Shown: positions 47,836 through 57,143, counted from the stretch's first letter. The stretch: DNA of 64,000 nt from Nostoc sp. FACHB-152 (GCF_014697475.1 NZ_JACJRV010000023.1:23533-87532); one strand, 5' to 3'. The notes: generated by a model from the sequence alone, not told the origin. Numbers and translations are program-made.

Positions 47836-48726
47836 CTAATTAAAAGTAATCTGCTCAGATTTATATTCTGGCGGCTCGATCTGAATCACAATCCTGACAG
47901 GATGAAAGCGTTCTTCGAGCCGCCTCTCGACATCTTCAGTAATGCGATGAGCCGTTTCTACATCTGGCGCATCTACTATCAAATGCATTTCAATGAAAAC
48001 TTGGCGACCTAAAAGACCTCTGGAAGCAATATCATGACAGTTGATAACTCCAGGTACAGAAGTTGCGATCGCATGAATACTTTCTGGAGTAATCGCTATT
48101 TGATCTACCAACCAAGGTAAATTCGCTTGTAATACTGACCAGCCACTCCAAAATACCAGCAAAGCTACCGGAAAAGCTAATACTATATCTAGCCATTGAT
48201 AGCCTAACCAAACGCCAATTAACCCGCCAATGACTGAAATTGTTACCCAAACGTCACTCATCGTGTGGGTAGCATCAGCAATTAAAATTGGACTACCTAC
48301 TCGCTGGCCTACTCTGCGTTCATAAAACGCCACAAAAATATTTACACCCAAAACAATTAACAATAACCATAATTCTGGCGGTGAAATACGTACAGGCTCA
48401 CCACCTTTAAGAATTCGCTCGACTGCTCCTTGCAGGATTTCAAAGCAAGCTATGCCTAAAAAAGCAGCAATTCCTAAAGCACCTACTGCTTCAAATTTTT
48501 GATGTCCGTAAGGATGTTCGCGGTCAGGATGAGGGGAAGAAAACTTACTAGCAAATAATCCTAGAACGTTATTGGCACTATCTGTCACACTGTGTAAAGC
48601 ATCAGCAAACAAGCTTAAAGAACCTGTCCAATAACCTACAACTACTTTTAAACTCATTACGAATAAATTAAGCAGTAGGGTAATAATTAAAACTTTTCGC
48701 ACAGCAGCGCGATTATCGTAAGTCAT
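47836..48726 (-). CDS. Cation diffusion facilitator family metal exporter
   Basis: A 296-residue inner-membrane antiporter exporting divalent metal (Zn, Fe, Mn or Co). It has six hydrophobic segments, metal-site motifs HSVTDSANN near residue 43 and DATHTMSDV near 152, a HPYGHQKFE loop near 71, and a cytoplasmic domain of about 85 residues. The metal cannot be fixed from sequence. It is a single gene convergent with the response regulator gene. Confidence 0.92.
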   Translation of the reverse strand: MTYDNRAAVRKVLIITLLLNLFVMSLKVVVGYWTGSLSLFADALHSVTDSANNVLGLFASKFSSPHPDREHPYGHQKFEAVGALGIAAFLGIACFEILQGAVERILKGGEPVRISPPELWLLLIVLGVNIFVAFYERRVGQRVGSPILIADATHTMSDVWVTISVIGGLIGVWLGYQWLDIVLAFPVALLVFWSGWSVLQANLPWLVDQIAITPESIHAIATSVPGVINCHDIASRGLLGRQVFIEMHLIVDAPDVETAHRITEDVERRLEERFHPVRIVIQIEPPEYKSEQITFN

Positions 48727-49063
48727 AGTTATTTTTTAACAGCATATTCTATGACTTCTAAGTGTAAAACTTAAAACGTAAATATTAAATATCGAATTTT
48801 TGCTTAGTTAGAATAATTCTCTATATTAATTCAGTATTTTTGTTTGACCTATTGAGATTATTTTTGATTAATTTAACCTAGAAGCCGCTTATTTATTAGA
48901 ATATATATAATAAATAGGCAGACTTTTTTATCATTAATTAATAGAAATTTTTCATTAATTTTTTTCTCGATTATTATAAAATTCAAACCAATACACCAAA
49001 ATAAGCTTTATGTCATGTATCTTTCGGTAACATAGGAAGTATCAAAAAAATTTAAGCAAGCTC
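48727..49063. other. AT-rich intergenic region
   Basis: About 340 very AT-rich bases between divergent genes (the exporter and a small protein). Both promoters must lie here. I see no repeat, hairpin or recognisable operator. Confidence 0.5.
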
Positions 49064-49414
49064 ATGTCTTCAACTCCTTTGACATTGAACTTAGGTGACG
49101 GTTCTGTGTCTTTCAGTTTTTCACCCCAAGCTGCACAAGAATTAAAAGCTGCGATCGCTCAATTAATGGAGCGTCTGAAAGCTGTCGCCGCGAAACCTGC
49201 TGCTGGTGGCAAAGTCAGTCCCCAACCGCCCCTCGAATATCGTTACACAGGCGAAGTCTTTCTAGAAATTTTCTGCAATCCCAATATTTGGCCTACACCC
49301 TTTGCAGCCAAAGTCCTGCTAACTGTGCGTGATCTCAACATTCGTTTAACTACAGAAGCTGAACTCACTCGGCTGGTTGAAGATGTGAATCAGTATTTGG
49401 AGCAAGTAGAGTAA
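49064..49414 (+). CDS. Conserved small hypothetical protein
   Basis: A 116-residue soluble protein with no family I can name. It begins MSSTPLTLNLGDGSVSFSFS, has an Ala/Lys-rich helix and a Gly-Gly-Lys plus Pro-Pro hinge near residue 50, then a compact alpha/beta half (YTGEVFLEIFCNPNIWP) and a C-terminal helix with LTRLVEDVNQYLEQV. Codon use matches its neighbours, with a HIP1 site in frame, so it is a real gene. Confidence 0.75.
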   Translation: MSSTPLTLNLGDGSVSFSFSPQAAQELKAAIAQLMERLKAVAAKPAAGGKVSPQPPLEYRYTGEVFLEIFCNPNIWPTPFAAKVLLTVRDLNIRLTTEAELTRLVEDVNQYLEQVE

Positions 49415-49427
49415 GCATTACCTGTAG

Positions 49428-49450
49428 GAGACGTTGCATTGCAACGTCTC
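49428..49450. repeat. Palindromic interspersed repeat
   Basis: GAGACGTTGCA-T-TGCAACGTCTC is a perfect 11-bp inverted repeat 14 nt after the stop of the small hypothetical gene. Such AGACGTTGCA palindromes are frequent between Nostocales genes, by memory. It is followed by TGGTGATATTTTG, so it may also end transcription. Confidence 0.65.
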
Positions 49451-49515
49451 TGGTGATATTTTGACTAAGCAACTATATCTCAATACGGTTCAGTTAGTGA
49501 AATTCAAACGTTGAA

Positions 49516-49541
49516 GATCCCCCTAAATCCCCCTTAAAAAG
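49516..49541. repeat. Interspersed CCCCCTAAATCCCCC repeat
   Basis: GATCCCCCTAAATCCCCCTT followed by A-rich sequence, a non-coding motif seen at many cyanobacterial loci. It lies just outside the transposase remnants. Confidence 0.5.
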
Positions 49542-49551
49542 CAGGGCTGTT

Positions 49552-49768
49552 TCATTCCACAAGGGCAAGAAGTTTGTCAATATCATGAGAGAGAAATCTT
49601 TGAGCAATTGTGATGGAAGTATGACCATTTCGGCGCAGGATGTTGAGAGCTTTGGCGAAGCCTTGCCGAAGGCATCGCTCTGATAATAGAAAGATGAGCG
49701 GGAGCGTTGCCAAGACGGATTGTAGAACAGTCCTCTTTGAAAACAACGTCTTTCACCCAGTGAATGAT
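49552..49768 (-). pseudogene. C-terminal remnant of an ISAs1-family transposase
   Basis: Two frames together read IHWVKDVVFKEDCSTIRLGNAPAH...LSIIRA and then ALNILRRNGHTS...RFLSHDIDKLLALVE, the end of an H-repeat/ISAs1 transposase. The frame change falls in a roughly 25-bp insert with GCCTTCGGCAAGGCTTCGCC, itself a palindromic repeat, between codons for RA and LN. No N-terminal part remains. Confidence 0.75.
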
Positions 49769-49769
49769 G

Positions 49770-50243
49770 CCGAGTTTTTTTTAAATTCCGATACTAACTC
49801 TTCGTCCTGTTTTTGGCTTTGAGGGCGTGGTACTTTCAATATCGCACCCAACCATAGACTGTTCCATACTCAAGCTCCAGCCCATGTTGGCGTTTCAACC
49901 ACTCGACTATTTCACCGTAACTACCAAACCCTTTCTCTGTTTCCAGTTCAAGATTAAGCGCAGCGAGGGCCTCATCATTAATTTTTCGGTTTGCTCCAGG
50001 TGCTTTCTTAATTTCTAGCAAGCCAGACAGCCCACTAGCTCTATACTTTTGCAACCATCTTGTCACCGTTGATGTATCTCTACCCAAACGTTTCCCTATT
50101 TCTTGCTGTTGCTTAACTTGACCACTCGCCAGCCACCACAACATTTGTAACTTTTCTTTCTGGATTCCCGAAGACGTTGTTTGTAGGCGTTTTTTCAGTT
50201 CCTCTTCACTCTCGGCGAGCGCAATTTTAAATGGGCCGCTCAT
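49770..50243 (-). pseudogene. N-terminal remnant of an IS630-type transposase
   Basis: From the ATG at 50243 a 135-codon frame encodes the helix-turn-helix half of an IS630-family transposase (GKRLGRDTSTVTRWLQKYR, GLSGLLEIKKAPG, GTVYGWVRY). It stops at 49836, but the next frame continues LKVPRPQSQKQDEELVSEFKKNS to about 49770, as expected for the linker, so there is a frameshift. The DDE catalytic domain is absent. It abuts the ISAs1 remnant, so one element was cut at or by the other. Confidence 0.75.
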
Positions 50244-50460
50244 GGTTGGGTTAACTTACCAAGTTTGCTTTTCTCCATTATATGCAGCTTCATTTTTAAT
50301 TGGTATAAGCTACTTATGTTACTCGAACAGAATGCGAAATCAGTTTGATATCCTCTCTTAAGGCGATCGCATCATAGGGCATTAAAATTTTCTCAAATCT
50401 TGTGCATTCCGAAATTAGATAAACAGCAACTGTAGCTCTAAGCTGTTTGACTTCTGGTTT

Positions 50461-50961
50461 ATGAGTCGAGTGACGATGATAAAAGTATGGTTTTGCAGTT
50501 TTTGTTTCTTCTTACTGACTGTTGGTTGCACAAGTTCTAACTCTGACAGTAGAGATGTGAGCAAACAAACACAACCACCAAAAGCACCAACAATATCTAA
50601 ACCTAGCGTTAATAGTACACATGAACTGTACAAACAAATAGAACAAATATCTCGTATTGCTCAAGGGCGTGTTGGGGTTACAGCTACATTGCTAGAAACT
50701 GCACAGTCAGTTAGTTTCAATGGAGATCAACGCTTTCCCATGCAAAGTGTGTACAAATTTCCTATTGGAATGGCTGTGTTAGCTCAAGTAGATCAAGGAA
50801 AATTAAAGTTAGACCAGAAAGTACTTGTTAAAAAAAGCGATTTTGTCTCAAAGCCTCAGCATAGTCCGATTCGAGACAAGAATCCGCAAGGAGTAGAACT
50901 GAGTTTGGCTGAACTATTGGAATATATGGTGTCCTAAAGCGACAATACAGCTTGTGATGTG
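50461..50961 (+). pseudogene. Truncated class A beta-lactamase
   Basis: The N-terminal half of a secreted serine beta-lactamase: signal with lipobox (LTVGC), the SVYK nucleophile motif near residue 99, then LSLAELLEYMVS and TAA. The same frame continues SDNTACDV, so the stop falls just before the SDN motif where a residue such as Glu is usual. Homology then ends at about 50961. The SDN, Glu166 and KTG motifs are not usable. No beta-lactamase activity is expected. Confidence 0.8.
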
Positions 50962-51011
50962 CGATTCCTTGGGCTATCTCTATGCCACTCACATGAAGCG
51001 GTTGAATTTAG

Positions 51012-51836
51012 ATGAACACTGGCATTCAGGATGCCTACAATCTTGCCTGGAAACTGGCGATGGTGATTACAAGTCAGTCTCCTGAGCACCTGCTGGATAC
51101 CTATGAAGAGGAACGCTTGCCGATCGCCCAAGGAGTACTGGCTCAAACGGACACGCGCACGAAAGTTTTGGTTTCCAATCATCCCATCATGCAATTCTTG
51201 CGCGAACGAGTTTTCAGTTTAAATTCAGTTCAAAGTTATCTAACTCGACGCAGTTCACAGCTTTTTATCCATTATCGATCGTCATCGCTCTCGCGTTCTT
51301 ACCAGAGAAGTCTGAAGTTTAATCTGATGAATTGGTTTATGTTTCGATTTGGACTTCAAGCAAGCGATCGGGCACCAAATGGAACGTGTATCCGAGCAGT
51401 AACTCATGAAGAAACCAGTCTGCTGCAAGAGCTTCGCGGAACGCACTTAAATCCATTGCTGTTCGACGGACTGAATCCCTCAAAAGCGGAATACACAAAC
51501 CTCATAAAGGTCGCTCAACAAGTAGAATTGCTGCTGGGAAACATGGTTAAAATCTATATCGTGATCGGTACCGATACGGTGTCGCAGCAACTCAATTGGA
51601 ATGGGTCGGTATTACAGGATGAATCACACACTCTGCACAAGCGGTATGGTGCCAATGCAGCGGCACTATACCTGATTCGACCCGATGGCTACATCGGTTT
51701 TCGGAGTCAGCCTATTGCAGTTGAGCCATTACTGAAGTACCTCAACCATCTATTTCTACTGAATCGCGATCAACGTTCTCAAGAATTAAAACAACAAGAA
51801 CTCGCAACTACCGTATACGAACACAGTAACATTTAA
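51012..51836 (+). pseudogene. 3' fragment of an FAD-dependent aromatic monooxygenase
   Basis: A 274-codon frame starting exactly at MNTGIQDAYNLAWKLA, the internal motif that in full-length enzymes follows the FAD-binding GD motif at about residue 300. The remaining sequence is the C-terminal part with a thioredoxin-like tail (RPDGYIGFRSQP). The whole FAD and substrate half is missing, and an in-frame TAG directly precedes the ATG. Codon use and CGATCG spacing match the imported patch, not the left flank. Confidence 0.8.
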
Positions 51837-51848
51837 AGGAGGCATCCC

Positions 51849-52688
51849 ATGCTAGAAGCAAATGAACTGCACGCCATCATTGGAGCGAGCAGCGGAACTG
51901 GCAATGCATCAAAAATTTTAGTGACAGGCGGAACAGGTTCCCTCGGTTCTCTGGTGGTCGATCGCCTGCAAGCAAAAGGTTGCAATGTCCAGATTCTTAG
52001 CCACAGCAAACGACCCGGCACCGTGCAAGGAGATTTGCTAACAGGTGAGGGATTGGAGAAAGCAGTCGAAGGGATTGATGTCATTATTCACTGTGCGTCC
52101 AGTCCCACAAATCCGCGCCAGGTTGATGTAGAAGGAACAAAACGTTTGCTCCACGCAGCAGAGCAGGCAGGCGTTGCTCATTTCGTGTTTATCTCGATCG
52201 TCGGAGTTGATCGCAACCGCTCCTATCCCTACTATGCCATGAAGCTTGAAGTTGAACAGATGATTGAACAAGCTGCGATCCCGTGGACTATTCTCAGAGC
52301 CACGCAGTTTCACGAATTTGTCCTGACGCTGATTCAATTCCTCGATCGCCTCCCAATCATGCTCATGCCCAAAGGATTTCTGATCCAGCCTATTGAAGCA
52401 AGTGAAGTTGCCGATCGCCTGGTGGAACTGGCTCTGTCAACGCCTGCCGAACGAGTGACCGATATCGGTGGTCCCAAAGTTTGGACAGCAGCAGATCTGG
52501 CTAGAACTTACTTCAACACGATCGGGCAGAAACGGAGAGTTGTAGAAATTCCCCTCCCTGGCAAAGTGGCGCAAGCCTTCCGCACAGGAGTACATCTATG
52601 TCCTGAGCAGAAATACGGCAAAGTTCGCTGGGACGAGTTTTTGAATCAACGATTCAACAAAAACCTAACAGACAAGGACAAGCATTGA
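51849..52688 (+). CDS. NAD(P)-binding NmrA/SDR-family protein with chimeric N-terminus
   Basis: A 279-residue atypical short-chain dehydrogenase/NmrA-like protein, probably binding NAD(P). The main fold starts at KILVTGGTGSLGSLVVDRL (about residue 22), with later YYAMKLEVEQ and TILRATQFHEF. Before it, residues 9-20 read HAIIGASSGTGN, a second glycine-rich nucleotide motif with no domain between. It looks like the start of one SDR gene joined to another. A near-ideal AAAGGAGG site lies 4-5 nt before the ATG. Substrate unknown. Confidence 0.85.
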   Translation: MLEANELHAIIGASSGTGNASKILVTGGTGSLGSLVVDRLQAKGCNVQILSHSKRPGTVQGDLLTGEGLEKAVEGIDVIIHCASSPTNPRQVDVEGTKRLLHAAEQAGVAHFVFISIVGVDRNRSYPYYAMKLEVEQMIEQAAIPWTILRATQFHEFVLTLIQFLDRLPIMLMPKGFLIQPIEASEVADRLVELALSTPAERVTDIGGPKVWTAADLARTYFNTIGQKRRVVEIPLPGKVAQAFRTGVHLCPEQKYGKVRWDEFLNQRFNKNLTDKDKH

Positions 52689-53131
52689 TGAACAACACTT
52701 CCCAAACTCAAGCAAACAACTGGCTCCGTTTCGGCGTATGGTTTCTGGCGGTTGTTCCCCTGATCGTTGGCTTCTGGGCTTTTTTTGCCCCGTACCACTT
52801 TTATGAAATCTTCCCACTCCCAGGTAGAAATTGGATTTCAACCTTAGGTCCCTATAATGAACATTTGGTTCGAGACTATGGTGCAAACAATCTTGGTTTC
52901 GGAGTACTGTTAGCGATGGCAGCCATGTTGCTTGGACGGCAATTGATCCAGGTTGCATTGGCCAGTTGGCTTGCCTTCGCAGTACCACACTTCATCTTTC
53001 ACTTGACGCAAACTCACCACTTCTCTTTATTTGATAATCTGACGCAGCTTGGCTCGTTAGGGTTTGTGGTTTTGTTGCCGATCGTCCTGCTCGTTATCGT
53101 GCGGCGATCCAATCTGTTCAAAGGTTATTAG
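52688..53131 (+). CDS. Small four-helix membrane protein
   Basis: A 147-residue protein with about four hydrophobic helices, of unknown function. The ATG overlaps the TGA of the SDR gene (TGATG), so the pair is coupled; an upstream in-frame TTG is less likely. The last dozen residues (VRRSNLFKGY) are encoded by DNA that in another frame encodes BTAD-like sequence, so the native C-terminus may have been replaced at a recombination joint near 53090. Confidence 0.75.
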   Translation: MNNTSQTQANNWLRFGVWFLAVVPLIVGFWAFFAPYHFYEIFPLPGRNWISTLGPYNEHLVRDYGANNLGFGVLLAMAAMLLGRQLIQVALASWLAFAVPHFIFHLTQTHHFSLFDNLTQLGSLGFVVLLPIVLLVIVRRSNLFKGY

Positions 53132-53169
53132 AGATTGAGCCGTTACAAGAAAGCAGCTACGCCGCACTG

Positions 53170-55866
53170 ATGCGACTATATTCACTCTTAGGCGATCGCG
53201 CTACAGCACTGCGCGTTTATCATCGGTGCATGACTCTTTTACAAGAGGAGTTAGGAGTTGATCCCAGCCCCGCAACTCGTCAATTGTACGAGCGATTGTT
53301 ACGGGAGGAAGCAGAGATACCAGAGGAGCACAGAAGCAGGGGAGCGGGGAAAAATGAAACAGTAGCTTCTCCCTTGCCACTCTCATCTCTTCATTGCGAC
53401 TGGGGTGAAGCTATTGATGTTTCTGTATTTTATGGTAGAAAAGCGGAGCAGAAAACACTCCGAGAATGGATTCTTAGAGATAACTGTCGCCTGATTGCCT
53501 TATTAGGAATGGGTGGTATTGGCAAAACAGCATTAGCTGTGAAGGTGGCACAAGAATTAATAGAGGCAGAAGAAACTGCTTTTGAATTGGTTATCTGGCG
53601 TTCTCTTCGCAATGCTCCGCCATTTGAGACATTATTAAATGACTGGGTGTTGTTTCTTTCTCATCAACAAGAAACCCGAATAGATTTGCAGCAATTGCTT
53701 TTTTACCTGCGTTCTCATCGTTGCTTGTTAATTTTAGACAATGTAGAAACCATTTTTCAAGCTGGAAATCGGGCTGGGCAATATCGTTCAGGGTATGAGC
53801 GATACGGTGAACTGTTCACTGTCATTGGGGAAACAGCCCATCAAAGTTGCTTACTTTTCACCAGCCGTGAAAAAACTCCTGAAGTTGCGACATTAGAAAG
53901 TCTAGAAGCTAAAGTGCGATCGCTGCAATTAACTGGCTCATCAGAAGTTGCCCAAACTTTAATTCAAGCTGCCAGACTGATAGGCTCAGATGAGCAAAAA
54001 CAAATCTTAGCGAAATCTTATAGCCATAATCCTTTAGCAATCAAGATTGTCGCCAGTTCTATTCGAGATATTTTCGGTGGAGATGTTCAAGAATTTCTCA
54101 GTCAAGATGCGCTCTTATTTAATGGCGCTCGTCAGCTGTTGGATCAGCAATTTGAGCGGCTCTCCAACTTAGAGCAAACTATTTTGTATTGGTTAGCCAT
54201 CAATCGAGAATGGACAACTATTGCCGAACTCGCTGCGGATATTGTGCCATCTGTACCACGCACTCGATTATTAGAAGCTTTAGAATCATTGGTCTGGAGG
54301 AGTTTGATTGAAAGACGGGGTAGTAGTTACACGCAACAGCCTGTAGTTATGGAGTACGTATGCGATCGCTTGACTACCCAAATCGTCAATGAACTCGTCA
54401 CCACAGAACTATCATTGTTTGTCAGTCACGCCTTAATTAAAACAACAACTAGTGACTACATTCGTGAAAGTCAAGTGCAACTGATTTTACAACCCATTGC
54501 TGACCAATTCCGTCACAACTGCAATTCGCAGTCATCCTTAACACAGCAAATCTCTCAAATTTTAACCGCACTACGCAGCTTAGACAGCGAAATTGGATAT
54601 GGTTGTGGCAATTTAATTAATTTATGCCTTCATCTCAAGTTTGATTTAACTGGATATAACTTCTCTCACTTAAGTATTCGCCATGTCTATTTTCTAGGTT
54701 TTAACTTACATCAAGTCAACTTTAGCAACGCGAATTTTAGGGAATGTGCGTTCCATCAGACTTTTAGTGTAGTATTCTCAGTAGCCTTCAGCCCTGATAA
54801 TCAGATATTAGCCATTGGCGATATGAATAGTCATGTCCGCCTATGGCAACTTGCCAATGGGCAACCTCTTTTGACATTGCAAGAACATACCAGTCGAGTT
54901 CATTCCGTTGCTTGGCATCCTGATGGTCAAATCTTAGCTACTGGTAGCGACGATCAAACAATTAAACTGTGGAATACTCAAACTGGTGAATGTTTGCAAA
55001 CTCTCCGAGGACATCTTGGTTCTGTTTGGTCTGTCGCTTGGAGTCCCGATGGCAAAATTTTAGCTTCTAGTAGTGCCGATCAAACCATCAAGCGCTGGAA
55101 TCCTAAAAGTGGCGAATGTCTGCAAACCTTAGAAGGGCATCAAAATTTGATCTGGTTTGTGGCTTGGAGTCCAGACGGTAAAATCCTCGCTAGTGGCAGT
55201 GACGACCAGACAATTCGACTTTGGGATATTCCAAGCGGTGAGTGTATCCAAACTTTACAAGCAGAGGGAAACTGGGTTCGTTCCTTGGTATGGCATCCTC
55301 ATGAGAAAATTCTTGCCAGTGCCAGCACAGACAAACTTCTGCGACTATGGGATGTTAACACAGGACAATGTTTGCGAGTCATAAAAGGGCATACACGCTG
55401 GATTTATTCTGTAGCCTGGAGTCTTGATGGACAACTGCTAGCAACCAGCAGTACTGACCGAACTGTGAAACTCTGGAATGTTCAGACAGGTGAATGCCTC
55501 AAATCGCTGGTCGGTCACAATAGTTTAGTCTGGTCAACGGCATGGAGTCCTAATGGTAGAATCCTGGCCAGTAGCAGTGATGATTGTACAATCAAGCTCT
55601 GGAATTCAGTTACAGGTGAATGCCTGAAAACACTGCGAGGACATCATAGCTTGATTTGGTATGTCTCTTGGAGTCCAGATGGAAAAATGCTGGCAAGTGG
55701 CAGTAACGACCAAACGGTAAGACTTTGGGATATTAATACAGGTGAATGTTTGCGGATTTTGAGGAGCGATCGCCCTTACGAAGGTATGAATATTACAGAT
55801 GTAACCGGATTAACTGACGCGCAAAAAGCCAGCCTCAAGGCGTTAGGAGCGATTACTAATCAATAA
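53170..55866 (+). CDS. BTAD-NB-ARC-WD40 protein, 5'-truncated AfsR/SARP-like
   Basis: An 898-residue STAND-type signalling protein. Residues 1-45 are the end of a bacterial transcriptional activation domain (LGDRATALRVYHRCM, EELGVDPSP). An NB-ARC ATPase follows (GMGGIGKTAL near 110, LLILDNVE near 180), then a winged-helix region, a pentapeptide-like stretch (SHLSIRHVYFLGFNLHQVNFSNANF), and eight WD40 repeats from about residue 530. BTAD homology continues upstream in frame to about 53077, overlapping the membrane-protein gene, so the DNA-binding head is missing and the real start is uncertain. It probably no longer acts as a transcription factor. Confidence 0.85.
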   Translation: MRLYSLLGDRATALRVYHRCMTLLQEELGVDPSPATRQLYERLLREEAEIPEEHRSRGAGKNETVASPLPLSSLHCDWGEAIDVSVFYGRKAEQKTLREWILRDNCRLIALLGMGGIGKTALAVKVAQELIEAEETAFELVIWRSLRNAPPFETLLNDWVLFLSHQQETRIDLQQLLFYLRSHRCLLILDNVETIFQAGNRAGQYRSGYERYGELFTVIGETAHQSCLLFTSREKTPEVATLESLEAKVRSLQLTGSSEVAQTLIQAARLIGSDEQKQILAKSYSHNPLAIKIVASSIRDIFGGDVQEFLSQDALLFNGARQLLDQQFERLSNLEQTILYWLAINREWTTIAELAADIVPSVPRTRLLEALESLVWRSLIERRGSSYTQQPVVMEYVCDRLTTQIVNELVTTELSLFVSHALIKTTTSDYIRESQVQLILQPIADQFRHNCNSQSSLTQQISQILTALRSLDSEIGYGCGNLINLCLHLKFDLTGYNFSHLSIRHVYFLGFNLHQVNFSNANFRECAFHQTFSVVFSVAFSPDNQILAIGDMNSHVRLWQLANGQPLLTLQEHTSRVHSVAWHPDGQILATGSDDQTIKLWNTQTGECLQTLRGHLGSVWSVAWSPDGKILASSSADQTIKRWNPKSGECLQTLEGHQNLIWFVAWSPDGKILASGSDDQTIRLWDIPSGECIQTLQAEGNWVRSLVWHPHEKILASASTDKLLRLWDVNTGQCLRVIKGHTRWIYSVAWSLDGQLLATSSTDRTVKLWNVQTGECLKSLVGHNSLVWSTAWSPNGRILASSSDDCTIKLWNSVTGECLKTLRGHHSLIWYVSWSPDGKMLASGSNDQTVRLWDINTGECLRILRSDRPYEGMNITDVTGLTDAQKASLKALGAITNQ

Positions 55867-55988
55867 ATAATTTTTAGTTCTGAAATTCTTACTTCAACTC
55901 CAGATCGCTTTGAGAACGACTCAAGAACGCTCTTTTAACTAATCTAAAGTTATCAAGTTAAACTGCATTGAAGGAATAAGTACAAATA

Positions 55989-56432
55989 ATGGAAGTTTTT
56001 TTAGCTAATAGCCATCATCTTGAAAGTCTGTCGCTAGTGTTTGATCAATACCGTATTTTCTATAATCAAGCATCAAATATTGAAGCTGCTAAAGAGTTTC
56101 TCAAAGAGCGTTTTAAAAATAATGATTCGGTAGTATTTGCAGCTAATGACAATGGAGAAATAATTGGGTTTACTCAGCTTTATCCCAGCTTTTCTTCAGT
56201 GTCCATGAAGCGAGTATGGATATTAAACGATTTGTATGTGAAAGAGTCGCATCGCCAAAAGGGTGTTGCAAAGCTATTGATGAGTGCTGCACAAGATTAT
56301 GCAAAAAGCAGTGGAGCAGTTCGAGTAATATTATCAACCCATATTACTAACAAAAAAGCTCAAAAACTTTATGAATCACAAGGATATATTAAGGATGAAG
56401 AGTTTTATCATTACGCTTTACGATTACAGTAG
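55989..56432 (+). CDS. GNAT-family N-acetyltransferase
   Basis: A 147-residue cytoplasmic acetyltransferase using acetyl-CoA. The cofactor motif is HRQKGVAKLLM near residue 96, followed by ILSTHITNKKAQKLYESQGY, typical of amino-group acetyltransferases acting on small molecules or protein N-termini. Substrate unknown. It starts about 120 nt after the WD40 gene as a separate unit. Confidence 0.87.
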   Translation: MEVFLANSHHLESLSLVFDQYRIFYNQASNIEAAKEFLKERFKNNDSVVFAANDNGEIIGFTQLYPSFSSVSMKRVWILNDLYVKESHRQKGVAKLLMSAAQDYAKSSGAVRVILSTHITNKKAQKLYESQGYIKDEEFYHYALRLQ

Positions 56433-56581
56433 TAATATTCCAACCCATTCCGTGATACTTACTCAGTTATGAAATTTTCACTGTGATGAGCCAAGATGAA
56501 ACAGTGCAAATTGAGATTAATTTTTAAATTTTATCAGACTTTTAGAATAATTTTTTCATTTTTAATGATATTGAAACCAAT

Positions 56582-57112
56582 ATGGATGATTCAATCAGAT
56601 TTTTACTAGAGAATGCTGCTCATACAGTAAAAAAATTAGGCCTAAGTGATGAAAAAATTCTTCAGCAGCTTTACGAGCAATGTACTGATTACGCTATTTT
56701 GACAGATGGACATCCACCTCTATCTTCGGCTGCTGCTGAGGAGTTTTTAGCCTTACCTGAAGGTAAAACTATACAAGATAAATTTATATTGGGTTTGTTT
56801 GCTCCAGATGATACCCTTGTGGGAATGCTCGAAACCATTCGTCATTATCCTGATGAGAAAAGTTGGTGGATAGGGTTAATGATGTTGTCTCCAGAACATC
56901 GAGGTAAAGGGTTAGGTTCTCAGTTATATCAAGCTTACGAAACTTGGGTGATACAGCAGTCAGCGCAATTTGTATGTTTAGCGGTTCTGGAAGAAAATCA
57001 GCCAGGATTCAATTTTTGGCAGAAGTTGGGTTTTGAAGTGATACGTATAGCACCACCCCAACAATTTGGAAACAAAGTTCATCGGCGTTATGTACTGCGG
57101 CGACAGGTATAG
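56582..57112 (+). CDS. GNAT-family N-acetyltransferase
   Basis: A 176-residue acetyltransferase, not closely similar to the one just upstream. A helical N-terminal part of about 60 residues precedes the GNAT fold, whose acetyl-CoA loop is HRGKGLGSQLYQ near residue 104. ENQPGFNFWQKLGFE follows near 140. Substrate unknown. A GGTGACA-type heptamer repeat starts 8 nt after its stop. Confidence 0.87.
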   Translation: MDDSIRFLLENAAHTVKKLGLSDEKILQQLYEQCTDYAILTDGHPPLSSAAAEEFLALPEGKTIQDKFILGLFAPDDTLVGMLETIRHYPDEKSWWIGLMMLSPEHRGKGLGSQLYQAYETWVIQQSAQFVCLAVLEENQPGFNFWQKLGFEVIRIAPPQQFGNKVHRRYVLRRQV

Positions 57113-57120
57113 TAGGGGAT

Positions 57121-57143
57121 AGGTGACAGGTAATAGGTGACAG
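57121..57143. repeat. Heptamer tandem repeat (GGTRAYA type, 3 copies)
   Basis: AGGTGACAGGTAATAGGTGACAG, three head-to-tail heptamer-like units right after the second acetyltransferase gene. A cyanobacterial short tandem repeat. Confidence 0.65.

Noticed and set aside
50934..51194. Minus-strand 86-codon frame across the beta-lactamase/monooxygenase joint
   Set aside because: Spans a recombination joint antisense to two gene fragments, so it cannot be an inherited gene.
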